Source: Elysia chlorotica
Taxonomy: Eukaryota > Mollusca > Gastropoda > Plakobranchidae
Length of the DNA stretch: 64,000 nt
Assembly (NCBI GenBank): GCA_003991915.1
Contig: RQTK01000210.1
Span: 460,426-524,425 of the forward strand
Direction of reading: 5' to 3'
The translations under genes were made by a program, and so were the position numbers. The notes beneath the pieces were generated by a model that did no database searches, was not told the origin of the DNA, and was given only the letters and a program-made list of their open reading frames with translations. Positions 40,597-52,710 of the stretch are shown in pieces. How positions within the stretch are numbered: position 1 is the stretch's first letter; each line of letters opens with the position of its first letter.

Positions 40597-40695
40597 CCGT
40601 AGGTACAATGTCACGGTAGATTACATCTCGGCGTCAGCCTTCTTTTCGCATTACCTTAAGACGAGTCGTAAGCTTACTGCAACGTTGTACTTTCC
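40597..40695. mobile_element. Palindromic MITE, same family
   Basis: Arms GTAGGTACAATGTCACGGTA and TTACTGCAACGTTGTACTTT; inner CTTAAGACGAGTCGTAAGCT matches the copy at 6748. Confidence 0.7.
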
Positions 40696-40839
40696 ACTTA
40701 ACCCTACATCTCATGGTCCATTTTTTTAGTCTGTGTATTAACTTCAGTTTTGAACACAACCTATTCAGTCGGTAGTTTTAACAAGCTATATAACCACAAG
40801 TCTTGACAAATATTGATCTTACTTTAACGTATTATTGTT

Positions 40840-41150
40840 CATTTTTTCTGTGTATATCATCATTATTCATTGCTCTTAGTTAGAACTCTTTTGATATGGT
40901 TTTTACTAATGGATGAATTCAAAGGATTGCTTTTTTTCCTTTATGAAAGGCTGGCAAAGGCAAAATAATTTATTAATTTTGTTCTATATTATACATTTTT
41001 TATGTGAATATCATTATTCATTGCTCTTAGCTTGAACTCTTTTGGTATAGTTTTTTTTACTGATGGAGGGATTCAGAGGATTGCTATGTGAGGATTTCAT
41101 ATGCAAGTCTGACAAAGGAAAAATAATTTATTAGTTTTGTTCTATCACTG
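40840..41150. repeat. Tandem duplication of ~150 bp
   Basis: ATCATTATTCATTGCTCTTA through AATAATTTATTA(A/G)TTTTG occurs twice with about 85-90 percent identity by eye. Confidence 0.8.
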
Positions 41151-41544
41151 TTACAATCAATGCTGCATTTGTCACTGTTGATTAATTGATCTTATGAATA
41201 GTATTGATATTAATAATAATACTGATAAATAATCATTTTGACTTCATTTCACCAGTATTAATAGCCCTAAATTGTTTGTCATTCGCGACGATTAGGTTTA
41301 TTTACAACCAGATTCGCTGTTATGTTCGTATCAATACTACATAGACTAAGCATTAAAATCTTAGTTTCAGTGTTTTCCACAATTGTTTTTGTATTTTTTG
41401 AGTATGTTACTTAAAATTAGTCTCTTGTGAATGCAATGGAAATGTTATTAAGACAAGCCAAATTTTGGTTTTATATTTTTTTCTCTTTTCTCTTTTCTTT
41501 GTTTTATTTGCTTTTGTTATATTTCTTTTTATGCAGTTAAGGGT

Positions 41545-41778
41545 TGGGTTAAGTTGGTTTAACGTCCAACATCAGCATTATATAAGTTTTATTGTATACG
41601 GGTCCCAAGAGTGACGTCTGATAATTTTATGAGCTGCCACACACAAGACAGGGCGGGGATACCATGACTCTAGCCGGTCACATTATACTGACACCGACCC
41701 AACCAGTAGGGAAGGAAATTGCCAGGGCTCGAACTACACACCTCCTGCGTCGGAAGCCGGTGTTCTCCCCCAGAGTTA
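41545..41778 (-). mobile_element. SINE, type II head, near full length
   Basis: Reversed complete body and head; an 8-C tract follows the head at 41779. Confidence 0.85.
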
Positions 41779-42404
41779 CCCCCCCCTCCTTTTCAGTTAA
41801 AAACATGCATAAATAGAAAAAGGTAATAACAAACTGAAACAAAACTTGAGGGTATTCAATAATGCTGTATTAATTTTCTCAGAAGGTACATCATGTTTTA
41901 TTATTCCAGCGCATTCGCTTCCTGGCCTTGGTTTTGTTGAATCCAGAGAGAGGGTTGTTTCACTGAAACGAGAAAAAAAGACAGCCATTGTATAGAAAGA
42001 TGCATATAATTTAAATTATTGGAACAATAATAATTATAATATAATCTGATTTGTCAGTATAAAACTGCAATATTGCATCATGATGTCCAGGCAATACAAG
42101 TTAAGTCATATTTGGTTTAGACTTAATTTGAAAAAAAAATATATGACAATATAAGACTGACAATTTATGGAGCATATAAACATTTTTAAAGATTGTTTGG
42201 GTATAATGTGTAAAGTTATTATGTTTATAGAACAAGGTGGAAAAGAAATACCAATAAAGAATCAATTCTTAAATATAATGTTGTAACAAGTTGCGAAAAT
42301 GTTTTTAAGACATGAATTTACAAAGAAAATGAATGTACTTCTCGGGGCATAGATGGCAGTTAAGTTCATGCTACAACGGTCAACTTGTATAAAAGCAAGT
42401 TTGT

Positions 42405-42590
42405 TGCTGTTAATGTTGCTTACCATCCAAATTCCGCACTATATAGGCTATATTGTGGACGGGATCCAAGACTAAAGTATGACAAGTTTGCGTGCTGTTC
42501 CACAGAGACTGTGCGGTGACACCAAGACTCTGTCTCAGCCAGTCACATTTACTGACACCGATCCGAACAGTGTTCGCCTAGCCGTTACTG
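42405..42590 (-). mobile_element. SINE body, headless
   Basis: ACTATATAGGCTATATTGTG to CACATTTACTGACACCGATC, reversed body. Confidence 0.7.
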
Positions 42591-42664
42591 CGTCAGCCCT
42601 AACGAAACAGGGTCAAACAATGGAGTTTAAGATGGGCTATCAGTTCTAATAGAGAAGTGAGGGC

Positions 42665-42900
42665 GAACTGGCACAAGTGCTAGAGTATTGGTCTCCGGAT
42701 CGGGAGGTCCGCGGTTCGAAACCCATGAGCGATCAAGAGTTTATTTTTCGCCTTCTGGTTGGATTGGTGTCATTGCAATGTGACCGGCTGAGAGAGGACT
42801 CCAGGTCTCCCCACCCTGTCTCGTGTGTGACACCACATAAAATTTCTTTTATAGTCTATATACAGCTGACGTTGGACGTTAAACAACCAACTTAACGCAA
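42665..42900 (+). mobile_element. SINE, type I head
   Basis: GGCACAAGTGCTAGAGTATT and GGTTCGAAACC head, body with ATGTGACCGGCTGAGAGAG, end GGACGTTAAACAACCAAC. Confidence 0.8.
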
Positions 42901-42944
42901 CTCTTGTAGTCGATGGTCACTACGAATAAGACTTTTTGTGTAGT

Positions 42945-43203
42945 TGAGTTGAGTTAAGTTGAGTTGGTATAACGTCCAACATCAGCACTATATAGGCTAT
43001 ATTGTGGACATGCCCCAAGATTGACATCTGACAATTCTATGGGCTGCCACACACGAGACAGGGCGGGGATACCATGACTCCTGTTTCAGCTGATCACATG
43101 AAACTGACACCGACCCAACCAATAGGAAGCACAATTACCAGGGCTCGAACCTGGACCTTTTGCGTTGGAAGCCGATGTTCTACCCCAGGGCCACCGCGCC
43201 CCC
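42945..43203 (-). mobile_element. SINE, type II head, near full length
   Basis: Reversed full copy from GAGTTGGTATAACGTCCAAC to a head ending at CCAGGGCCACCGCGCCCCC. Starts about 45 bases from the end of the previous plus-strand copy. Confidence 0.85.
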
Positions 43204-43979
43204 ACTCTTTGTGTGGTAAACTCACCTCTGGTTTACATTCGCATGCCCAACTGCCGACCTGAGACTCGACTGGATAGCGTCCTGCGTTGCAGCAGTAGAT
43301 CCGACCTGAGGCCGGGTCCCTCACAGCGTCTCTGCCGATACAAAAGGCCCCCGTCACGCAATCTGGACCAACAAAAGTAAAGGTCTAAATGACGTGACAA
43401 AACAATAACAGTGGGGTTAGAGGTACCACTCGTCGTCCCTTTATTTTATCTGTATTTAAGGCGGGGTCAGAATAATTATATTAACCTTTAAAGTTTGTAT
43501 TTATACCACTCCAGCACAGTAACAGCTATAGTCATAGATTTTGTACCCATGATGTTTTTGATAACAAACAGAGCACACACGTAACGATGACTCTTTCCCT
43601 TTTTTAAATACATTAGTTAAAGCATAAAATGGTTGGTTAGAACTAAAGAATAGTTATATACAATGTGTCTTATTATCGAAACGGCACGAGTCCAGATAGA
43701 TCAGTTGGTGAATATAATGGATCGAGAATAAGATAAGATAAGATAAGATGGCTTTTGAAAATGACAGTTCTAAAATATAAAAGAAATGCAATTGTAAAAA
43801 TACGTACTACTTAAAATTTGTAGCCTATAGGTATGAACATAAAACTTTGTAAGAATAATTAATACTGCACAATTATATAAATAATAATCAGAAAAAGATG
43901 AATCGATCCATTCTTAAGGGAACCAATATTTCCTTCAATATGAATTGGATAATAAATGACTATATGAATCACTTTTTAA

Positions 43980-44960
43980 AACGGATTTCAGTTAAAAACA
44001 TGGCCCCACATAGCTCAGAATATCACATATCTGTGTAACTAATAAACATGCTTAGGATACCACCTTTAAAACTAATTAAATAGCTTAGAACATTTTCTAT
44101 CTGTGAAACTAATTAGAGAGATTCGGATAAGAGATATTAGTATATTTTCTGTATGTAAAAATTATTACGGAGATTAGTACATTTATTTTCTATCCATATA
44201 GCTAATTACAGAGATTAGTATATTTCCTACCCATAAAACTAAGTAAAGAGATTAGTATATTTTCTATCTGTAAAACTAATCATTGAGATTACTATATTAT
44301 TTTCTCTGTGTAAAATTAATTAGACAGATTAGTTTATTTTCTATCCGTAAAACTAATTAGAGAGATTAGGATATCATTTATCTGTTTATCTTATTAGAGA
44401 GCTTGGTATAATTTCTATCTAAATTAGAGACCTTAGTATATTTTCTGTCTGTAATAGTAACTAGAGAGATAGTATATTTTCTATCCGTAAAACTAATTAG
44501 AGAGATAAGGATATCATTTATCTGTTTAGCTAATTAAAGAGATGCATATTTTCTCTCTGTAAAACTGATTAGAGATTTTAGTATATTTTTTGTCTGTAAA
44601 ACTAATTAGAGATATTGGTATATTTTCTATCCGTAAAACTTATTGGATAGATTAGTATATTTTCCAATTGTGTAACTAATTAGAGAGCTTAAGATATCAT
44701 TTATATATCTGTGTAGATAATTATAGATATTAGGATATCACTTATCTGTATAAACAATTAGAGAGATTAGTAGGCATATATTATCTATACGTGTAACTAA
44801 TTATAAAGATTAGTTTATTATTTATACGTGTAACTAATTAGAGAGATATGGGATATCATGTATCTGTTAAAATAATTAAATAGCTTAGGATTTCACCTCA
44901 CTGACGAAGTATTGATATTTCAGAGCTTAGTATCTCACCACTTCCGTGTAACTAATTAAC
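43980..44960. repeat. ~37-bp AT-rich tandem array
   Basis: About 25 diverged units around TAATTAGAGAGATTAGTATA and TTTTCTATCCGTAAAAC, with a variant ending ATATCATTTATCTG. No coding signal. Confidence 0.85.
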
Positions 44961-46167
44961 GAGTTTGGGATATGCCAATACAGCATCTATAAGCCAGCCC
45001 TGCTACCAGGTTTTAGATCGATAGCAGTCGCACTGGATTGAACCTTTTACATGTAGGCTATGTGTAATGTTTTGTTGTTGTTGTTATGGAGCGGGTATCA
45101 ATAAGGTATGCCCTTCGTCTACTTTTCTCATTTACTATGATCTATTCATCAATTACAGACGGGTACCAATTTGCGTCGATAACATCCCTTTGTATTTAAG
45201 CGTTGATCCCAAATACCTTCTGGATCTGTACCAGTAGGACAAATAACTTAAACCCTCAACCTTCTTTAAGCCTTAACTAAAAAATTGAGGGATCGACAGC
45301 TAGACGAATCACGGAAGAGGTAGATAAACATAAACTCTAACAACTTGGGCTGATAGTCCTGCTGATATACACGTCAATGGCTTGAGTCCGTGCCCATGGT
45401 TGCATTTTAACTGAAATGACCTTGTCATAAACTAGATTTATTCTGTAATTGCATACTCGGGATCGCCTTTCGTCATACCAGTGTCTATTTAATTAAGGAC
45501 AGACCCGCATAAACATCGACTTCAATTATTAGAGCGCCACTTTAATAAAGCAATCTGAATTTGAAGCTTGATGATGTAACAGCACACCACGAAGCCTTCT
45601 GTTGCCGCAGGAAGGAGATGAAATGATGAGGCTTGGTTTGCTGGATATAATTATTTTTACTTTTCATAGGTTTCCAAGTGAGATCCCTTACGGAGCTGGG
45701 TCCCTTAACTTGTATAGTCTGACAATTGATTACGTGCTGCAAAATAGTGGTCAAGAGAGGACTTCCCTTTCAACTGATAAGGATCGATTTTTTTTAAATT
45801 TGCAGTGGGATTGAACCCAAGGCGTCTGATTCAGTCGCGCGCTCTACCTTTAGATCTTCAGCCCTCTTCACACTCTCCCCGCTCCTCCCTCCCCCACCGC
45901 TCTTTTATTTTTTAGATAATGTGAATTACGGGGAAAACCTTCTACAACATGAAAATAGAACAAGCAAACAGCTTAATACAATTCTGTTACAATAACAACA
46001 AAACTGAATAAAACCCAACGCTTAGATCTCTTTTATCAAAATACTCTGTTTACCCATCCGAATACACCTATAACCTAGTATAAAAATAACATACGGTTTT
46101 AAGCCTACGCTACTAAAACCAGTTCATTAAAAGTACTCTATATCCGGATAAACGAATCCTCCTCTAG

Positions 46168-46216
46168 GATCGTGAGTCCAACGTCGCGGTAGCTTGTAAG
46201 GCTTACCACAACGTAC
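46168..46216. mobile_element. Truncated palindromic MITE at the edge of a minisatellite
   Basis: CGTGAGTCCAACGTCGCGGT and GCTTACCACAACGTACT are the two arms with the centre deleted; the 13-bp array starts in the right arm. Confidence 0.55.
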
Positions 46217-46980
46217 TGCCACACCACACTACCACAACGCACTGCCACAACACACTACCACAACGCACTGCCACAACACTGTCATACGCAATGCCCCAAC
46301 GCACTGCCATAACACACTGCCATAACACACTGCCACAACACATGCCACAACACACACAACGCACTGCCATAACACACTGCCATAACACACTGCCACAACA
46401 CACTGCCACAACACACTGCCACAACACACTGCCACAACACACTGCCACAACACACTGCCACAACACACTGCCACAACACACTGCCATAACACACTGCCAT
46501 AACACACTGCCATAACACACTGCCATAACACACTGCCACAACACACTGCCACAACACACTACCACAACACACTACCACAAGGAACTGCCATAACACAATG
46601 CCACAACGCACTGCCACAACACACTGCCACAACACACTGCCACAACACACTGCCACACCACACTACCACAACACACTACCACATCACACTGCGACAACAC
46701 ACTGCTATAACGCACTTCCATAACACACTTCCAGAACACACTGTCTTACGCAATGCCACAACGCACTGCCATAACACACTGCCATAACACACTGCCACAA
46801 CACACTGCCACAACACACTGCCATAACACACTGCCACAACACACTGCCACAGCACAGTGCCATAAAACAGTTCCATAACACACTACCATGACACAGCGCC
46901 ACAACACACTGCCACAACAAAGTGCCATAACACACTGCCACAACAGAGTGCCATAACGCACAATCACAACACACTGCGCA
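46205..46980. repeat. 13-bp minisatellite, roughly 58 units
   Basis: CACTGCCACAACA and CACTGCCATAACA units head to tail. Because 13 is not a multiple of three, the repeat opens all three minus-strand frames, giving meaningless CGSVLWQ peptides. Confidence 0.95.
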
Positions 46981-47284
46981 GGCGTTTTAATGGCAATAAA
47001 AGAAATTTCAAGATAATACATATAATTCTATAGAAACCTTGTAGTCCTTTTGAAATTAGGAAACCTTAAACTAGGAAATGCTTTGCTTTTTATGATCAAA
47101 CAAGTAGCATTATATTACTACAAAGACCGTTAAGCTAAGCTAGCCTCTATTTGCCACGCAAAACTAACTTTTATTATATATGAAATAACTTGCTTAAACG
47201 CACTTATTAGAATGTTCTAGAAATTACATGTAATTTCCAAGCTACCCATCTTTTGCCATAACAACCTAATCTAAATATACATTT

Positions 47285-47550
47285 ATTAGGGGCACGATGA
47301 GGCTCAACTGTAAAGAGCGCGACTTTGAAATCGGAAGTCCCTGGTTCGACTTTCTATCTTCGAGGTCTATCGAATTGCACTAGACCCTTCTGTTTAGGTG
47401 TCTGTCAGCTGAAACAGAAGTCTTGGCATGATGCACTCTGTATCTGTGTGTCAGCACATAAATTAATTGTCAGACGTTAGTCTCGCGACCCGTCTGCCTC
47501 ACATCCTTGTTGTTGATTTTGGACATTAAGAAATCAACAAATCAACCAAC
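47285..47550 (+). mobile_element. SINE, type I-like head, diverged
   Basis: GGCTCAACTGTAAAGAGCGC head, body with GTCAGCACATAAATTAATTG, end TTTTGGACATTAAGAAATC. Confidence 0.65.
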
Positions 47551-50500
47551 GAACTTTTCAAACTGGTCCCCTTTTGTCTTGGATAGCTTATCCATGTACC
47601 TTTATTACAAGTACAAGGAGATCATGGAATTATCTCTTCAGGCTGTCTATTCTCATCGCAGATCTATTTTTACTCGAGTACTTAGATCGCAGATCTCTAT
47701 CAGTCATGTATTGCCCAATTACCGCCGCGCAGTCACAAAGGACGGTAACTACCAGCAAATCTCTTACCTGGGTAAGCTTCTGTTGCCATGACAGCGAAGC
47801 ATACGCACAAACACACGATTAGACTTGCTTTCATGTTTAAGTCCTTGGTTTAGGCTGTAAATAAAGAAAGAGGCCAAAAAAATGTACAAGTCAAAGAAAG
47901 AGATTTTAGATAAACTAAGTAGCAAAAGCCCACATAAATTAATTCAATAACTTCTTTCTTGGTAAAAACAAGTATATAATTATTGTAAAGAGAAGAGATT
48001 ATAAGACGGGTTAGGGTGATGGATGGGGGGAGACAAAGGGATTTGACCTGATGATGACATGGGAATACTTAACTTAAGTTAAATCTGTTATGCATTGTTG
48101 TCAACTTTTATTTATTGTGCCCTTATAATATAATATTAATTCTTAATTTAAATGTGTTTTGCATTGAAAACTCTCATAATAGTGCATACATATTAACAAA
48201 ACGCATTTATTATAACGATTATGGTGCAATGGTTTCTTGTTGTTGCTTTCTTGTTGTAATTTTATTGTTGCTTTTTTTTTTCAAAAGCCAAAATAATCCT
48301 CGAACAATCATTTTGCTATTGATTTAAAAAAATCATGCCATATAACACGGGTCAACGTTTGTTTTCCAAATAATCTAACCCTCTAGTTACATTAAAAAAC
48401 ATATAATGCAAAACAATAGTAAACGGGAGTAACTTTGTAAAACTTACCTTCTTAGTAAGGGTAACTGGTGGTAGAATTTACCTGCACGTCACAGCTAGAT
48501 CTAGGATCTGATTCGCTGGGCCGGATTTCGGCGACTTTTATATTTGGCTGGCTGTGTATCTTGGTCTCCAATTGGCGACTACTAGTTAGCAAAACAGGCA
48601 GAAAGGCACCCCTTTATGCTGGTAAAACACTCAGAGCTGCCAACCCAATGGGCCATTTCATTCCCTTCTAAATAAATGTAATTTAACTTAAACTAGTGCC
48701 GGGTTTAAGTTGCATGTGACCTGCTAGGGACCCATCATTCCCGTATGATTGTCCATGGAGGCACTCTTTTACAAAGCATTTTAAAGCGGGGTCGCTTCAG
48801 GTATAGACCCTTTTGGTGGACTCGGGCCCTGCCTCCAATCCGGCAAGAATAAAAACGGTTAACAATACCCTTTTTTGCCCAAAGGTTGGTAGCCCTGTAT
48901 ATTAGAGGTAATCATGTAGGGGGTGGTATCCACGAAGGGATATCAAATTCGTTTCTGGTTCGTCCCATGTCGCCACTCATTTGCAAATTTAATTGTAGAT
49001 TTAACTTGTGAATGATGGTGAAAAATAATGAAATGAAAAACTGAAGTGCACCTTTGGAGTTTTCCACCTCTCTCTTTACAGACCTTGTGAGCAACACGGC
49101 GATAACGAGTGACATAATAACGCCATTCAAGCATGGAATATGTCTGAACGCTCATTGGACACCTGTGTATATTCCCTGATCTATCGTCATCGTTTTAGCT
49201 ATGGATCTCGTTGACGCAAGGTATCTATTAATCTTGCCGACACAACAATATTCTATTTAAACCCAACAACTGCTACCTTTACATTGTACTTCATGTATTG
49301 TTACCATAACTACCAGCACTATCTATCTATCATAATAAATAGATGCTTCAAATCCTCCCAGTCTGAATATATTAAATGCTTTTATCTGATCCAGACCATC
49401 AGCTTTTATTCGCTGTACTGTGCCTATTAAACAAAACAAACAAAACACAAAAAGGTCCATGAAGTATAATTTTTGGATTAAAAATAACCGTGCACAGGTG
49501 GAAACTTAACGATTCCTGCTGTCAACATAGATCAAGTCTAGATCTACACGAGCACACGTAAAAACTTGCGCGCATAATAGATGGAGCTTATTTTTGTCTT
49601 TGTGAAAACCGATCGACCCCTTCTCAAATTAATTCGAAAAGGGTGGAGATTTCTAAATTACAATGGTGGTTCTGTAGTCTGATTTAGATGCAAATTCCGA
49701 ACTAGCGAAAATCTAGGTAGTAGCAGCTGCAGTATTCTATACATGCGTTTCTTTCTAAATGTTGCTATACGTACTTTACATAGTGTGTTTGTCCAAAATT
49801 TGCTATCCGTAGTATAAATAACTGTTTTTTTTTTCAAATTATTTTCTTTGGTCGGATTGTCGAATAAAGCAAAACTATCACACAGTTTGATGTTTGCAAT
49901 GTCTAAAGAAAAATTATTAGTTTTACAGCGATAGACAGCGTCCATTTTTTGTCATAATAATTTTAACATGTAGTGTGTATAGCAAAATTTTGGACAGAAA
50001 CAATTTAGTATACCGTAATGATCTTTTAAAATTATTTTTGTGCGAAATGACCCAGTCGTATCAGAGACTGTGGTTTGTGATGTGAGATTGGTAATAGATT
50101 CGTTGAAACAGTAGCGCGACCGTTAGTATAAACAATTAATTAATTAAATTTGTGAAACGATTTAAAGCTTTTTTTTAAGCCTGCTGCCAAATTCCCAATA
50201 TCTAGCCTAGTATCGAATTTTCTAAATTAACAATGTAAACTTACATAAAGTAGGGGCCTAATGCTGTATCAGCAATGTGTAAAATTAACAACGGATCTAA
50301 TTAGTTTTTAGTGCATTTTCGATCACGGATCTGTACTAGGTAATGTGCAGTCTTACCAAATACACGACTCGACTGTATCCTTCCCTTTCCAATGTTGACC
50401 TGTTAATGCTCTTTTTTCTGAAAATGCTGTTAACATAGATATTCTTATAATGCAGTGTTGTATTGTAAACATTATTGACACTTTTCGTTTACCAATACAG

Positions 50501-50754
50501 TTCCATAAACATTTATCTCTTTACAATACTGTGGTGTTAACTTTACCAGACATTGCTTTTTTGTACACATTCTCCTCCTAAAAATAATACAGTTACCTTT
50601 AATTCCCCAATACCTACATTGGACAAAGCTTCTACGTATTTCAGTGCTTCTACTCATCTATAAATTATCGGGCTATAGAAATAATACACCATACACAGTA
50701 AATTTTAATTTCCCAATATCTATCTTGGACAATTGCTGCCACTTATAACCAGTT
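47551..50754. other. No gene recognised
   Basis: Frames up to 95 codons without recognisable motifs. A fragment (CTTCTACGTATTTCAGTG) near 50630 recurs near 51260. Confidence 0.55.
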
Positions 50755-50885
50755 TCAGTGGGACTGCTGACCCAACTGCACACATCTTATTAGCACCAAA
50801 TGAAGTCAAGGTAATTTGGACTTGAACACGGAACCTCCTGATTAAAAACCACGCAGTCTACTTACTCAGCTTCATCGATCATGTT
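50755..50885 (-). mobile_element. tRNA-like SINE fragment, third class, diverged
   Basis: On the minus strand AAGCTGAGTAAGTAGACTGC and GTGTTCAAGTCC, followed by a body-like segment. Confidence 0.35.
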
Positions 50886-51514
50886 AGTCATTAGGATAAT
50901 AAGTGTGAAAAAGGCATTAAATGTGAACCGTTTTTGTTTACTTTTATAAAGTTTAGTTGTGGTTTTTTATCGTGTCCCTCAAATGCCTAGTTGTGCGTAA
51001 TTTTTTTTTTTCATAGTTGCTACCTAGGGTCTGTGTGTGTGTGTGTGTGTGTGTTTTTTTTTTTGGGGGGGGGGTGCTTTGGTTATTGACTTTTATATGG
51101 CAGCAGGACTGCCAACCCAGATCACTCAACCTTCTTTTGGGTCCTCTTTTCAGGGCCGGTGTCTAGGCGATAATAAATATTAGGGTTTTGTGGGCCCTAA
51201 CAACTGAGGCTGGCGTAAATACCACTATAGTACTTGATAGCTACGTTTTACGGTGACTTCTACGTATTTCAGTGTTTCTACGCATCTATAAATTATCGGG
51301 CTCGATCTTATATAAACCACTACTAACCTTTTGCTAATAAAACATTATCTCATATCGATGATTATTTTAGGGGCTATCCTCAGTGTCACTGTAATTTAAA
51401 CCCGCCTCGCTATAAATATCAAAATTAATAGAGACGTCGCGTCGAATGTGTAGTACTTTCACAGGCGCTCTCAGGTGGGTACTATAACTACATGTAACAT
51501 CTTCTTTCCGAGAA

Positions 51515-51595
51515 GGCAATAGGTAGAGCGTTGGTTTCCCAATCTGGAGTTCTTGGGTCGAAACCCACGATCAAGCAAATTCGTTTGTCGGTGTA
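51515..51595 (+). mobile_element. SINE type I head fragment
   Basis: GGCAATAGGTAGAGCGTTGG and GGGTCGAAACCCACG; the body is not recognisable after it. Confidence 0.5.
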
Positions 51596-51901
51596 AGTGT
51601 GCGAGCATACTAACTCCATCACCAATCACAGCCAGTCACAGCTGTGACTGTCTATTTCTAGTGGCTTTTCATTCTCGATGTTGTGTCTACGCTATCGCAC
51701 GCCACTTCCAAAACGTTTGTATAGGTCGTCGCAGTGTTCCTAAAAATAGCACAAGTTGCTTCGCTGCCACTCGAAATTTGGAAGGCAAAGGGGACGGGTG
51801 GGGGCCGACATTGCGAGAGGAGGTTGGATCAGTTTTGAACGCTAAGGCTGAAGGTGTTAGGTCTATCATATGTTTTTTCTTCTTCTTTCTCTGTCTGTCA
51901 T

Positions 51902-51941
<40 letters not shown>
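51902..51941. repeat. (CT)n before a truncated SINE
   Basis: Pure CT, 40 bases. Confidence 0.92.
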
Positions 51942-51943
<2 letters not shown>

Positions 51944-52132
51944 GGTTATCCAGGGTTCGAGCCCTGGCGATTGCACTCCCTACGTTTAATGTGACCGGCT
52001 GAGACGAAGTCATGGTATCCCCGTCTTGTATTGTGTGTCTCAGGACGTGCAATTGTCAGACGTCAGTCTTGAGGTCCGTCCACAACATGGCCTTTATAGT
52101 GTTTATGTTGAACGTTGAACCAACTCAACATC
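51942..52132 (+). mobile_element. SINE, type II, truncated head
   Basis: Starts with the box-B part GGGTTCGAGCCCTGGCG right after a CT tract; body and GAACGTTGAACCAACTCAAC end present. Confidence 0.75.
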
Positions 52133-52622
52133 TCCTGACCCTCTCAATCTCACCGTTGTCTTTTTTTCTTCCCCTTCTCCTCCTCCGTCTTTTTCTTCTT
52201 CTGTTCCTTTTCTCTCTCTGTCTCTTTGTCAATCTCTCTCTCTCTCTATCTCTATGGGCTTTCATTCCTTTTCTATCTCACTCTCTCGCACGTTTATCTT
52301 TTTCTCTTCTAAATTCGTCTCCTTTCTTCCTCTTCTTCTTCTTCTATCGAGCTATACATTTTTATCCAGTACAAAAGTATGTACATCCACGCTGTGGTAC
52401 CACCCTAAGATCACGGTTAAGACGATAGCACTTTTGTCTCATCAGGAAGTGGGGTGTGCAAGTCAATACCTATTGTTTCAATGCACATAATACACTACGG
52501 TAGTCTTTTTGTCAAAATGAACTACTGGCAGTTCTGGTAAAAGTGCTTTGATACTATTGTCGTCTTTTTTTAAATAAAAACATCTGAGGCCATAGTCGTC
52601 ATTGGCTTTAATTTATTTGTAT

Positions 52623-52626
<4 letters not shown>

Positions 52627-52681
<55 letters not shown>

Positions 52682-52710
52682 CAGAGAGAGAGACAGAGAC
52701 AGAGAGAGAG
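52627..52710. repeat. (GA)n microsatellite
   Basis: GA with ACAGAG variants. Confidence 0.95.

Noticed and set aside
46203..47021. Overlapping minus-strand frames of repeated CGSVLWQCV and the plus-strand Thr/His/Asn-rich frame
   Set aside because: All come from the 13-bp minisatellite; three frames are open at once and there is no start, composition or motif supporting a gene.
47507..47791. 94-codon open frame
   Set aside because: The start overlaps a SINE tail, the rest has no recognised motif, and no neighbouring exon continues it.
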